In this document: one piece after another, positions 8,066 to 13,882 of the stretch
How the letters are laid out: each line of letters opens with the position of its first letter
Position numbering within the stretch: the stretch's first letter is position 1
NCBI GenBank assembly: GCA_958446555.1
Contig: CAUCWU010000024.1
Location: forward strand, 1-13,882
Direction: 5' to 3'
Source: an uncultured Lachnospiraceae bacterium
Lineage (GTDB): Bacteria; Bacillota; Clostridia; Lachnospirales; Lachnospiraceae
Length of the DNA: 13,882 nt
The notes under the pieces: generated by a model
Seen by the model: only the letters and a program-made list of their open reading frames with translations
Told to the model about the DNA's origin: nothing
The model's database searches: none
Made by a program: the position numbers and the translations under genes

Positions 8066-9043
8066 TTAATAGAATCCGCTCTCGCCGCAGAGCTTTGCAA
8101 TCTTATTTGCACTCAGTACCAAAATCAAGCTGACAATAGATTTGAAAAGTCCAGCTGCAGCTGATACAGAATACTGGCCACTGACGATACCTCGCTCATA
8201 AATATAGGTATCAAACACCTGAGCTCTTGATGCGTTCAAATCGTTCTTCATCAGGTAGATCTGCTCGAAACCTGTATTTAAGATACTTCCGCACTTCATG
8301 ATCAACATGATAACAACGGTACCACGGATTGCCGGAAGTGTGATGTGCCACATCAGTCTCCATCTGCCAGCGCCATCTACACGAGCTGCCTCATACAGCT
8401 GCATGTCAACACCGGAAAGTGCTGCTAGGAAAATGATCGTACCGTAACCGGTTTCCTTCCAAATACTCTGTCCTACAATCAACTGATTGAAGAACTTCGG
8501 ATCGGTTAAAACCTTCGGAGCTGCATCACCCATGAACATCCTCATCAACTGATAAACAGCACCATCATTTGAGTTGAACAGCTGCTGTGTCAAAGATGCA
8601 ACGATAACCAAAGATACGAAATGAGGAATGTAAACCAGTGTCTGAGAAATACGCTTGAACGGCATACATTTTAACTCATTTAACATCAGTGATAGGATAA
8701 TCGGTGCCGGGAAGAACAGTGCCAAGCTCAAAAGTGAAATTGACAATGTGTTTCGGAACAGACTCCAGAAACTTACCGTTTTACTCGTAAAGAACTCTTT
8801 GAAATTATCCAGTCCTACAAATTCACTGTAGATAAAACTGGAAAAGACGCCTGAATGACCGCGGATACGCAATTTGTAATCCTGAAATGCCATTACCAGG
8901 CCGCCCATAGGAAGATAACAGAAAATGATCATCCAGATCACGCCTGGAAGAACCATCAGATACAGCCACTTATGACGCTTCATGTCTTTGATCAGCGGTG
9001 TCTTCTTATGCTGATAGGCTGTTGTGTTATTTTTCTTACCCAT
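8066..9043 (-). CDS. CUT1 ABC transporter permease, LplB-like
   Basis: A 325-residue integral membrane protein, partner of the LplC-like permease. The N-terminal segment IKDMKRHKWLYLMVLPGVIW, followed by CYLPMGGLVMAFQDYKL, is typical of LplB proteins. The EAA loop is YEAARVDGAGRWRLMWHITLP from Y217 on. GGAAGGAG lies 8 nt before the ATG, so the start is secure. The gene is first behind the strong promoter at 9180-9208, with about 130 nt of leader that can form a hairpin. It ends 13 bp before the next permease. The ligand is unknown from this subunit alone; the adjoining YetA-like and GH2 genes point to pectin side-chain or backbone oligosaccharides. Confidence 0.93.
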   Translation of the reverse strand: MGKKNNTTAYQHKKTPLIKDMKRHKWLYLMVLPGVIWMIIFCYLPMGGLVMAFQDYKLRIRGHSGVFSSFIYSEFVGLDNFKEFFTSKTVSFWSLFRNTLSISLLSLALFFPAPIILSLMLNELKCMPFKRISQTLVYIPHFVSLVIVASLTQQLFNSNDGAVYQLMRMFMGDAAPKVLTDPKFFNQLIVGQSIWKETGYGTIIFLAALSGVDMQLYEAARVDGAGRWRLMWHITLPAIRGTVVIMLIMKCGSILNTGFEQIYLMKNDLNASRAQVFDTYIYERGIVSGQYSVSAAAGLFKSIVSLILVLSANKIAKLCGESGFY

Positions 9044-9087
9044 GTTTTTTCTCCTTCCTTCGTTTTCGTATCTTCCGACCTATGCTA

Positions 9088-9142
9088 GACATTTTTCATT
9101 TTCGATCAAGTTTTTGTTGAAAATGACCTTTCAAAAAATGTC
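9088..9142 (-). promoter_or_regulatory. Leader hairpin upstream of the permease gene
   Basis: Two stacked perfect 8-bp helices: 9088-9095 (GACATTTT) with 9135-9142, and 9096-9103 (TCATTTTC) with 9119-9126. An 8-nt bulge lies on one side and a 15-nt loop at the tip. It falls within the predicted leader, 45 bp before the ATG, and has no U-tract directly after it. It could be an mRNA-stabilising leader or a DNA operator. Confidence 0.5.
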
Positions 9143-9179
9143 AATCACTTCACTCAGACGGAATATTTACATTGTCAAT

Positions 9180-9208
9180 ATTATATAATAGTTACTTTAT
9201 TTTTTCAA
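9180..9208 (-). promoter_or_regulatory. Near-consensus sigma-A promoter for the importer/enzyme operon
   Basis: The minus strand reads TTGAAA (9203-9208), a 17-bp spacer, then TATAAT (9180-9185): 5/6 and 6/6 matches at the best spacing. Poly-A tracts directly upstream of the -35 resemble an UP element. Transcription would start near 9173. A promoter this strong implies that a repressor or catabolite control limits it; no regulator gene is in the window. Confidence 0.8.
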
Positions 9209-9355
9209 TAGTTTTTTTGCTTTTTCTTCTAAAAAATTTAATATTTTTCACTCTTTTGTTAAAAAATTATCAGTTGTCATTAGATAGAACAAACAAAATT
9301 TGTATGTCTATTCAATTTATTTTTAGTTCGTAGCAAATTCAACCATTTATTAATT
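9209..9355. other. AT-rich intergenic tract with phased A-runs and a weak dyad
   Basis: With 9044-9208 this makes a 312-bp gap between the DUF1961 and permease genes. I see no gene and no convincing terminator, so read-through from the DUF1961 gene is possible. Several A/T runs (9211-9218, 9231-9239, 9261-9267) suggest bent DNA. An imperfect dyad at 9284-9311 (outer arms ATAGA/TCTAT, inner ACAAA/TTTGT) could be a regulator site. Confidence 0.4.
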
Positions 9356-10045
9356 TTATAGTTTATAAACCTTTAATTCTGAGTATTCTCCGATCATCGG
9401 TGCTAGCTGTCTGAAACCAATTTTTCCACCCTCAAGACGTGGACCATAGGTCACACCATCATCAATATAAGAGAACACTTCCAGATCGTTTACAAAAAAT
9501 CTCACCTGATCTTCATACTTTAAAAGACTAAGCTTGTACGGTGCTGACACATCTGCGACATCCGGAATTGGATCTGCTCCCTGTGTTACCAGATGGAAGC
9601 CATAGCTCTTTCTAAGATTGCAGGTGTGGAAACTTCTCTCATCTGGCTCTTTTCTTCTAAAATAGGAGACATGGAATGCATTGATGTCACCGTGATGATA
9701 CAGTGGATACTCTCCTGTTCTCGGCTGCAAAGAAGGATCAAACAGATCTTCCCCATTTCTTCCCTTTGCCGCAAAGAATAAAATTGCAAGACCTGGCTCC
9801 TTTAACGGCTGAAACTCCCACTCGATATAAACATCTGATGGGAAATCCTTCGGACACCACAGCACATAATTGGCCTTCTGTCCCTGTGTAGCACTTAGTC
9901 CATTCTCCATGCGAAGCTTGCCCTCCGGAAATGAAATCTTGGCAGTTCCCTCAAGATGAAAGCCCTCGATATCAGCCTCACTCTTCAGCGGATTGTGATA
10001 AATCAGTTCCGGTTTCTTCGTAATTCCATACTTTGTAAGTTCCAT
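9356..10045 (-). CDS. DUF1961 family protein (YesU-like)
   Basis: A 229-residue soluble protein without signal peptide or membrane segment. Family-typical segments are YVLWCPKDFPSDVYIEWEF (60-78), GRNGEDLFDPSL (95-106), TGEYPLYHHGDINAFHVSYF (110-129) and HTCNLRKSYGFHLVTQGADP after that. I recognise this as DUF1961, the family of B. subtilis YesU, which lies in the rhamnogalacturonan cluster; family members are predicted to have a concanavalin-like beta-sandwich fold. Its biochemical role is not established; a carbohydrate-binding or -modifying cytoplasmic protein is an inference. I chose the ATG at 10045: GGAAG lies 11 nt upstream, and the ATG at 10078 has no usable ribosome site and would fall inside the predicted -10 box. 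It is probably the first gene of the operon. Confidence 0.88.
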   Translation of the reverse strand: MELTKYGITKKPELIYHNPLKSEADIEGFHLEGTAKISFPEGKLRMENGLSATQGQKANYVLWCPKDFPSDVYIEWEFQPLKEPGLAILFFAAKGRNGEDLFDPSLQPRTGEYPLYHHGDINAFHVSYFRRKEPDERSFHTCNLRKSYGFHLVTQGADPIPDVADVSAPYKLSLLKYEDQVRFFVNDLEVFSYIDDGVTYGPRLEGGKIGFRQLAPMIGEYSELKVYKL

Positions 10046-10076
10046 AATAATTGTGTCTTCCTTTCCTTTTTTTACC

Positions 10077-10105
10077 ATCCTACCACATACTGGAACGATT
10101 CACAA
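10077..10105 (-). promoter_or_regulatory. Candidate promoter for the DUF1961 gene
   Basis: The minus strand reads TTGTGA (10100-10105), 17 bp, then TAGGAT (10077-10082) preceded by TGG, an extended -10. Each hexamer matches consensus at 4 of 6 positions. The start point would be near 10070, supporting translation from 10045 rather than 10078. Confidence 0.45.
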
Positions 10106-10140
10106 CCCGGTACCTTTTCGGATCGCACATTTCCGGGTTG
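10103..10140. repeat. Inverted repeat shared by two divergent promoters
   Basis: CAACCCGG at 10103-10110 mirrors CCGGGTTG at 10133-10140, 22 bp apart. The outer TTG of each arm is the first half of an outward-facing -35 element. No U-run follows on either strand, so a terminator is unlikely. It may be a regulator-binding site; the binding protein is unknown. Confidence 0.5.
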
Positions 10141-10166
10141 CACGTAACTTTGCGATTTGATATAAT
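10138..10166 (+). promoter_or_regulatory. Extended -10 promoter for argC
   Basis: TTGCAC (10138-10143), 17 bp, then TATAAT (10161-10166) preceded by TGA, a consensus extended -10. Only the TTG of the -35 is good. Transcription would start near 10173, giving a leader of about 40 nt. I see no clear ARG box here. Confidence 0.7.
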
Positions 10167-10214
10167 GGCAAAGAAAAAGCCAACCATTTCCCAAAGAAAA
10201 GAGGGGTACCTATT

Positions 10215-11162
10215 ATGAAAACAAAAGTATTTATCGATGGCAGCGAGGGAACTACCGGCCTTCGCATTCACGAGCGTCTTGACCAAAGAGACGACATTGA
10301 ACTGTTAACCATTGCACCAGAGCTTCGAAAGGACCCTGCTGAGCGCAGCCGCCTGATCAACTCTTCCGACATCACATTTTTATGCCTGCCAGACAGTGCA
10401 GCCAGAGAGGCAGTTGCCCTTGTGACCAATCCAAATGTGCGTATCATTGATGCTTCTACAGCACACCGCACCGAAGCTGGATGGGCATACGGCTTCCCAG
10501 AGCTTTCTGACAAACACCGCGAGGCCATTAAAACAGGAAAAAGAATCGCAAATCCTGGTTGCCATGCATCCGGCTTTATCTCACTTGTCTACCCATTAAT
10601 TGCAGGTGGCATTCTTCCGAAGGATTATCCGGTTGCCTCCTTCTCACTGACTGGCTACAGCGGCGGTGGCAAGAAGATGATCGCCCAGTATGAGTCTTCT
10701 GATCGCGACGTCGAGCTTGATGCACCGAGAGAGTATGGTCTTTCCCAACAGCATAAGCATTTAAAGGAAATGCGCCTGATCACTGGACTTTCTCGCGCTC
10801 CACTGTTTACACCGATCGTTTCTGATTATTATAGTGGTATGGTTGTCAATGTTCCGTTATACACCGAGCTGTTAAATGGCACTCAGACACCAGAGTCTTT
10901 GCAGGCATTCTTTGCTGATTATTATAAAGATAAGAAATTTATCAAGGTTATGCCACTTGGCGCAGAGAGCGAGATAAGTGGATTTTTAAGTGGAAATCAT
11001 TTGAGTGGATATGACGGTATGCAGATTTACATCACCGGAAACGAAAACCGTGTCCAGTTATCCAGTGTCTTTGACAATCTTGGCAAGGGCGCATCCGGTG
11101 CTGCTGTTCAGTGCTTTAATATCATGACTGGATGTGATGAGACAAAAGGGTTAAACCTATAA
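10215..11162 (+). CDS. argC: N-acetyl-gamma-glutamyl-phosphate reductase, type 2
   Basis: Reduces N-acetyl-glutamyl-phosphate with NADPH to the semialdehyde, the third step of arginine/ornithine synthesis in the cytoplasm. At 315 residues it fits the shorter type 2 class (type 1 enzymes are about 340-350). The Rossmann motif is GSEGTTGLRI (from residue 9); the catalytic cysteine is C116 in IANPGCHASG; the histidine motif HKHLKEM (180-186) supplies the second catalytic residue; TGYSGGGKKM is also characteristic. AGGGG lies 8 nt before the ATG. The usual argJ, argB and argD partners are not next to it; instead a vitamin B6 kinase follows after 25 bp. It is transcribed away from the sugar locus, with a shared control region between them. 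Confidence 0.95.
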   Translation: MKTKVFIDGSEGTTGLRIHERLDQRDDIELLTIAPELRKDPAERSRLINSSDITFLCLPDSAAREAVALVTNPNVRIIDASTAHRTEAGWAYGFPELSDKHREAIKTGKRIANPGCHASGFISLVYPLIAGGILPKDYPVASFSLTGYSGGGKKMIAQYESSDRDVELDAPREYGLSQQHKHLKEMRLITGLSRAPLFTPIVSDYYSGMVVNVPLYTELLNGTQTPESLQAFFADYYKDKKFIKVMPLGAESEISGFLSGNHLSGYDGMQIYITGNENRVQLSSVFDNLGKGASGAAVQCFNIMTGCDETKGLNL

Positions 11163-11187
11163 TATAGAAATAGAAAGGCAATTTTTT

Positions 11188-12021
11188 ATGTCACTTCGTC
11201 ATCAGCCTAAGGCTGCTTTGATTAATGATTTTTCCGGTTTTGGCCGCTGTTCTGTCACAGTGGCCCTGCCGATCATTTCCCAGATGAAGGTTCAGTGCTG
11301 TCCGGTTCTGACCTCCGTCTTTTCCAATCACACCGGATACCCTTCCTTCTACTTTGACGATTACACAGAGAAGATGCCTTCTTATATCGCTGAGTGGAAG
11401 AAATTGCAGCTTCATTTTGAGTGTATCTCTGTTGGCTTTTTGGGGTCTGCCCGTCAAATTGAGATCGTCAAGGATTTCATTCACGATTTTAAGGATGAAA
11501 AGACGCAGGTTCTGATCGACCCAGTTATGGGCGATCACGGACACACCTATCAGACCTTCACACCACAGATGTGCGATCAGATGAAAAATCTTGTTCGCTT
11601 TGCCGATATTTTAACGCCAAATCTGACCGAAGCCTGTATCTTAACGGATACACCTTATCACGACGGTCACTGGCAGATGAATGAGCTGTCTGAACTAGCT
11701 TTGGCTCTTTTAGAAATGGGACCAAGCAAGGTTGTCATCACCGGTGTCTCCATGGGCACCTTTATTGGAAATGTCATCTGCGAGGCAGGTGGCACCCCAT
11801 CTGTCATCAAAAGAAAGCGTGTCGGTCAGGAGCGCTCTGGAACCGGCGATATCTTCGCCGCTATCTTGACTGCAGACTGTGCCAACCAAGTTGACTTCGA
11901 AACTTCTGTCAGAAAGGCTAGTGCCTTCGTACAAAGATGTATTGAAGTAACCGAAGAGTTTGAATGCCCAAAAACAGACGGCGTCTGCTTCGAGGAAGTG
12001 CTTGGGGAGTTGAAAGCATGA
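11188..12021 (+). CDS. Pyridoxamine/pyridoxal kinase
   Basis: A 277-residue ribokinase-superfamily enzyme that phosphorylates B6 vitamers with ATP, part of pyridoxal-phosphate salvage. The start INDFSGFGRCSVTVALP and the segment VLTSVFSNHTGYPS are typical of PdxY/PdxK. The phosphate-handling region is DPVMGDHG, and the anion hole with catalytic Asp is SGTGD, D221. AAAGG precedes the ATG by about 9 nt, a slightly long spacing. The 25-bp gap after argC contains no promoter or terminator, so the two are probably one transcript. A metabolic link is possible because ArgD and other aminotransferases need pyridoxal phosphate, but this is inference. PdxY and PdxK cannot be told apart by eye, so no symbol is given. 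Confidence 0.9.
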   Translation: MSLRHQPKAALINDFSGFGRCSVTVALPIISQMKVQCCPVLTSVFSNHTGYPSFYFDDYTEKMPSYIAEWKKLQLHFECISVGFLGSARQIEIVKDFIHDFKDEKTQVLIDPVMGDHGHTYQTFTPQMCDQMKNLVRFADILTPNLTEACILTDTPYHDGHWQMNELSELALALLEMGPSKVVITGVSMGTFIGNVICEAGGTPSVIKRKRVGQERSGTGDIFAAILTADCANQVDFETSVRKASAFVQRCIEVTEEFECPKTDGVCFEEVLGELKA

Positions 12022-12038
12022 TTGCAAAAAAAATATAG

Positions 12039-12109
12039 TAAGGAAAGCCGCCGAGGACGGGGCAAATGGCTCTTTAGAGCCACTTCCCCGTCCCCGGTGG
12101 CTTTCCTTA
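12039..12109. repeat. Long GC-rich palindrome after the kinase gene
   Basis: A 71-bp nearly continuous hairpin: 11-bp arms (12039-12049 with 12099-12109), CCG/CGG, an 8-bp GGACGGGG/CCCCGTCC helix (12055-12062 with 12086-12093), and a 6-bp tip (12067-12072 with 12077-12082) around TTTA. A-run lies before it and after it. On the minus strand it is followed by ACTATA and eight T's, so it could terminate mgtE read-through. On the plus strand no U-run follows. It may be a member of a dispersed palindromic repeat family. Confidence 0.75.
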
Positions 12110-12137
12110 AAAAAATGGATCAACTATTTTCTTTTAG

Positions 12138-12172
12138 AAAAGGCATCAGCACAATGTGCCAATGCCCCTTTT
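12138..12172. terminator. Bidirectional terminator between the kinase and mgtE genes
   Basis: Hairpin with AAAAGG/CCTTTT (12138-12143 with 12167-12172), CAT/ATG and GCAC/GTGC helices around a 3-nt loop. On the minus strand the two mismatches become G-U pairs, making a continuous stem apart from a 2-nt bulge, followed by TTTTCT. On the plus strand it is followed by a T5 run. It starts 17 nt after the mgtE stop codon. Confidence 0.6.
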
Positions 12173-12189
12173 TACAATTATTTTTGATC

Positions 12190-13662
12190 TTATCCCAAAT
12201 GCATCATCTCAAGCAAAAACAGCCAGCTTAAACCATAGTAAACAACAACAGCAACAAGGTCATTGATTGTTGTGATCAAAGGTCCTGATGCAACTGCCGG
12301 GTCAATACCGATCTTATTAAAAAACATCGGTATAAAAGTTCCTGTCAAACTGGAGATTACCATGGAGCACATAAGAGCAAGACCGATACAGCCAGACACA
12401 GCAAATGCAAAGCCTGCAGGACGTCCCTTTACAACCATGATAAAAATACCAAGAAGCACAAACGACAGTACACCTAATAGAAGACCATCGCCAAAGCCAA
12501 CTCGAACTTCCTTCGCAGCAAGACCCAGCTTTTGTTTTAGCTCCAGATTTTCATCCATCAATACGCGCACGGTAACGGCCAGTGACTGGGTTCCAGCATT
12601 TCCAGACATACCAAGTATCATTGACTGAAACGTCATCAAAATCGTCAACTGTGATACAACCGATTCAAAGATTCCGACAACTGACGAAACCAACATTCCA
12701 AGAAACATCAGAACAATCAACCATGGAAGACGCTTTTTCATACTGGCAAGAATCGGTTCCTTTAAATCCTCCTCTGCCGTCAAACCTGCAAGTCTTGCAT
12801 AGTCTTCTCCCATCTCCTCATCGACAACCTCAATGATATCCTGTGCTGTGATAACACCAAGAATCTTATTATTGTTATCAAGTACTGGAATGGAGTCCTC
12901 TGAATATCCCTTTAAAATTTCAATACAGTCGTCAATTGACTCGTGACCGTACACATATGGATACGAAGTGACAATCATATCATCAAGACTTGTTCCCTCT
13001 CTTGCGATAATCAAATCTTTTAGATCAATTGCACCGCAGAAGGTATTCGTCTCATCGGCCACATAGATCTTTGAGATATTATCATTTTCTGCAGCCTGCT
13101 CGACAAGAGAACGCATCGCTCCCTTGACTGTCAGATTCTCGCGAATGACGATGCAATTTGTTGTCATCCTGCTTCCAATCTCATCGTCATCAAAGGATGC
13201 AATCAACATAATATCCTTTTTGGACTCCTGATCCATCAAATCAATGATGACAGATCGTTTCACCTTATCAAGTCCTCGAAGTGCTGCCACTGCTGTGTCA
13301 GCTTCCAAATTACTGATGATCTCGACAGCTTTTCGAATGTCCATCTCATCCAAATATGGACTGATATCATCAATGCACTCAAATACATCCGATAACATGT
13401 CCATATTCAAGATGTTATATAGCTTTTTTCTCTCAACAACTGTCAGCTTTTCAAGGACATCTGCGATATCATTTGCATGATAGTCATCTAGCTTTTCGCG
13501 TGTGACTTTCGGCGAGGTGGTACTTCTGATGATCTTTATGATCTCCGACTCATAATCCGGCTTTGCAAAGCTCTCATCCTCTGCCGCAGATTGACTTTCA
13601 CCATCCTGCTCTAGGGCTTTTGCAAGTGCCTCATCCTGGCTCTTTTCCTTTTCGTCGTCCAC
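12190..13662 (-). CDS. mgtE: MgtE-family magnesium transporter
   Basis: A 490-residue Mg2+ channel/transporter of the cytoplasmic membrane. Order: an acidic N-terminal stretch, the MgtE_N superhelical domain (HANDIADVLEKL through ASFDDDEIGSRM), two CBS domains (SKIYVADETNTFCGAIDL; SIPVLDNNNKILGVITAQD), then five helices from RLPWLIVLMFLGM. Signature pieces are MSGNAGTQSLAV and ASGPLITTINDL, with the conserved pore Asp at D468. I chose the GTG at 13662: AGGGGGTG lies 6 nt upstream. A longer frame to 13800 would run through a promoter and a terminator of the preceding gene, so it is rejected. The leader is only about 36 nt, too short for an M-box riboswitch. Gating by intracellular Mg2+ through the N and CBS domains is known for the family. 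Confidence 0.93.
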   Translation of the reverse strand: MDDEKEKSQDEALAKALEQDGESQSAAEDESFAKPDYESEIIKIIRSTTSPKVTREKLDDYHANDIADVLEKLTVVERKKLYNILNMDMLSDVFECIDDISPYLDEMDIRKAVEIISNLEADTAVAALRGLDKVKRSVIIDLMDQESKKDIMLIASFDDDEIGSRMTTNCIVIRENLTVKGAMRSLVEQAAENDNISKIYVADETNTFCGAIDLKDLIIAREGTSLDDMIVTSYPYVYGHESIDDCIEILKGYSEDSIPVLDNNNKILGVITAQDIIEVVDEEMGEDYARLAGLTAEEDLKEPILASMKKRLPWLIVLMFLGMLVSSVVGIFESVVSQLTILMTFQSMILGMSGNAGTQSLAVTVRVLMDENLELKQKLGLAAKEVRVGFGDGLLLGVLSFVLLGIFIMVVKGRPAGFAFAVSGCIGLALMCSMVISSLTGTFIPMFFNKIGIDPAVASGPLITTINDLVAVVVYYGLSWLFLLEMMHLG

Positions 13663-13675
13663 GTTATCCACCCCC

Positions 13676-13704
13676 TTTTTCAGATTTTTAATCGTTCTGA
13701 AAAA
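13676..13704 (-). promoter_or_regulatory. Short leader hairpin abutting the mgtE ribosome site
   Basis: A 9-bp inverted repeat (TTTTTCAGA, 13676-13684, with TCTGAAAAA, 13696-13704) with an 11-nt loop. It spans the first bases of the predicted transcript and stops exactly where the G-run of the Shine-Dalgarno begins (13671-13675). It may tune translation or protect the 5' end. Confidence 0.4.
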
Positions 13705-13733
13705 AGTATAACATTTTGAAATTTGTTCGTCAA
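13705..13733 (-). promoter_or_regulatory. Promoter of mgtE
   Basis: The minus strand reads TTGACG (13728-13733), 17 bp, TATACT (13705-13710), with TGT just before the -10. Both hexamers match 5 of 6 and the extended -10 is present. The start point would be near 13698. It lies between the upstream gene's terminator and the chosen GTG start. Confidence 0.8.
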
Positions 13734-13750
13734 CAACAGATTTTTGACAC

Positions 13751-13789
13751 AACAAAGAGAACTGTTTCTGCCAAACAGTTCTCTTTGTT
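13751..13789 (-). terminator. Intrinsic terminator of the gene at the right edge
   Basis: A perfect 17-bp stem (13751-13767 with 13773-13789) around a 5-nt loop, starting 7 bp past the stop codon of the right-edge gene. The 3' arm on the minus strand ends in CTCTTTGTT, giving a modest U-rich end. On the plus strand the hairpin is followed by T's as well. Confidence 0.75.
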
Positions 13790-13796
13790 TTAAAAA

Positions 13797-13882
13797 TCAT
13801 TTCAGTAAGACACCAATTGCCTCCATCTGCTCTGATGGGGTGATGATTAGCTGTCTTCCCTCTACCCTAGCTGTGATGGCTG
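13797..13882 (-). CDS. C-terminal end of an unidentified protein, cut by window edge
   Basis: Twenty-seven full codons then TGA. The visible residues are AITARVEGRQLIITPSEQ followed by MEAIGVLLK. The frame has an ordinary amino-acid mix, ends exactly before a strong terminator and runs the same way as mgtE, which supports a real gene. The fragment is too short to recognise a family, and I give no function. Confidence 0.6.
   Translation of the reverse strand, partial: AITARVEGRQLIITPSEQMEAIGVLLK

Noticed and set aside
8053..8112. Longer start of the LplC-like permease at 8112
   Set aside because: It overlaps the upstream permease gene by 47 bp and lacks a ribosome site; the ATG at 8052 has AGGAGG 8 nt upstream.
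10046..10078. Longer start of the DUF1961 protein at 10078
   Set aside because: GGTAGG touches the ATG with no spacing, and the ATG overlaps the predicted -10 element, so it would not be in the transcript.
10103..10140. Inverted repeat as a transcription terminator
   Set aside because: No U-run follows either arm, and no gene ends here; both flanking genes begin from this interval.
12022..12231. Plus-strand open frame directly after the kinase gene
   Set aside because: It runs through the palindrome, the terminator and the 3' end of mgtE, and has no ribosome site.
13676..13750. M-box magnesium riboswitch upstream of mgtE
   Set aside because: The space between promoter and start codon is far too short for this roughly 150-nt RNA.
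13663..13800. N-terminal extension of MgtE to the ATG at 13800
   Set aside because: It would translate through a 17-bp terminator and a strong promoter, and the residues do not resemble MgtE. The GTG at 13662 has a good ribosome site.

Overview
The window looks like a Firmicutes chromosome, probably Lachnospiraceae. I infer this from the moderate-to-low GC, the AGGAGG-type ribosome binding sites, a CUT1 sugar importer without its own ATPase, and the Bacillus/Clostridia-type gene families. The genus cannot be fixed from sequence alone. Nothing here is a tRNA, rRNA, CRISPR array, transposase or prophage gene.

Positions 1-10045, all on the minus strand, form a polysaccharide-use locus that resembles the Bacillus subtilis yes/yet/lpl rhamnogalacturonan cluster. 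In transcription order it holds: a DUF1961 (YesU-like) protein; two CUT1 ABC permeases (LplB-like, then LplC/YtcP-like); an extracellular solute-binding protein; a YetA-like protein of the PcRGLX exo-rhamnogalacturonan lyase family; and a family 2 glycoside hydrolase that runs off the left edge. No catabolic enzyme here has a signal peptide. The inferred scheme is therefore import of rhamnogalacturonan-I fragments followed by intracellular removal of side-chain sugars (GH2) and backbone cleavage (YetA-like). The window contains no transporter ATPase, no regulator and no unsaturated rhamnogalacturonyl hydrolase. A near-consensus promoter (9180-9208) precedes the permeases. The binding-protein gene lies between two strong hairpins, so its expression may be set separately.

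Positions 10077-10166 are a divergent control region with two back-to-back promoter candidates, whose -35 elements sit on the two arms of one inverted repeat. To the right, on the plus strand, lie argC (type 2 N-acetyl-gamma-glutamyl-phosphate reductase) and a pyridoxamine/pyridoxal kinase gene, probably co-transcribed.

Positions 12022-12189 separate converging genes. They hold a long GC-rich palindrome and a smaller hairpin that can act as a two-way terminator. The minus strand then carries an MgtE-type magnesium transporter gene with its own promoter and a short structured leader, then a perfect 17-bp terminator, and finally the last 27 codons of an unidentified gene entering from the right edge.

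The most unusual points are: a GH2 with Asn where the family normally has its acid/base Glu; a binding protein secreted without a lipobox and ending in an acidic repeat tail; the mirrored divergent promoters; and the 71-bp palindrome after the kinase gene.
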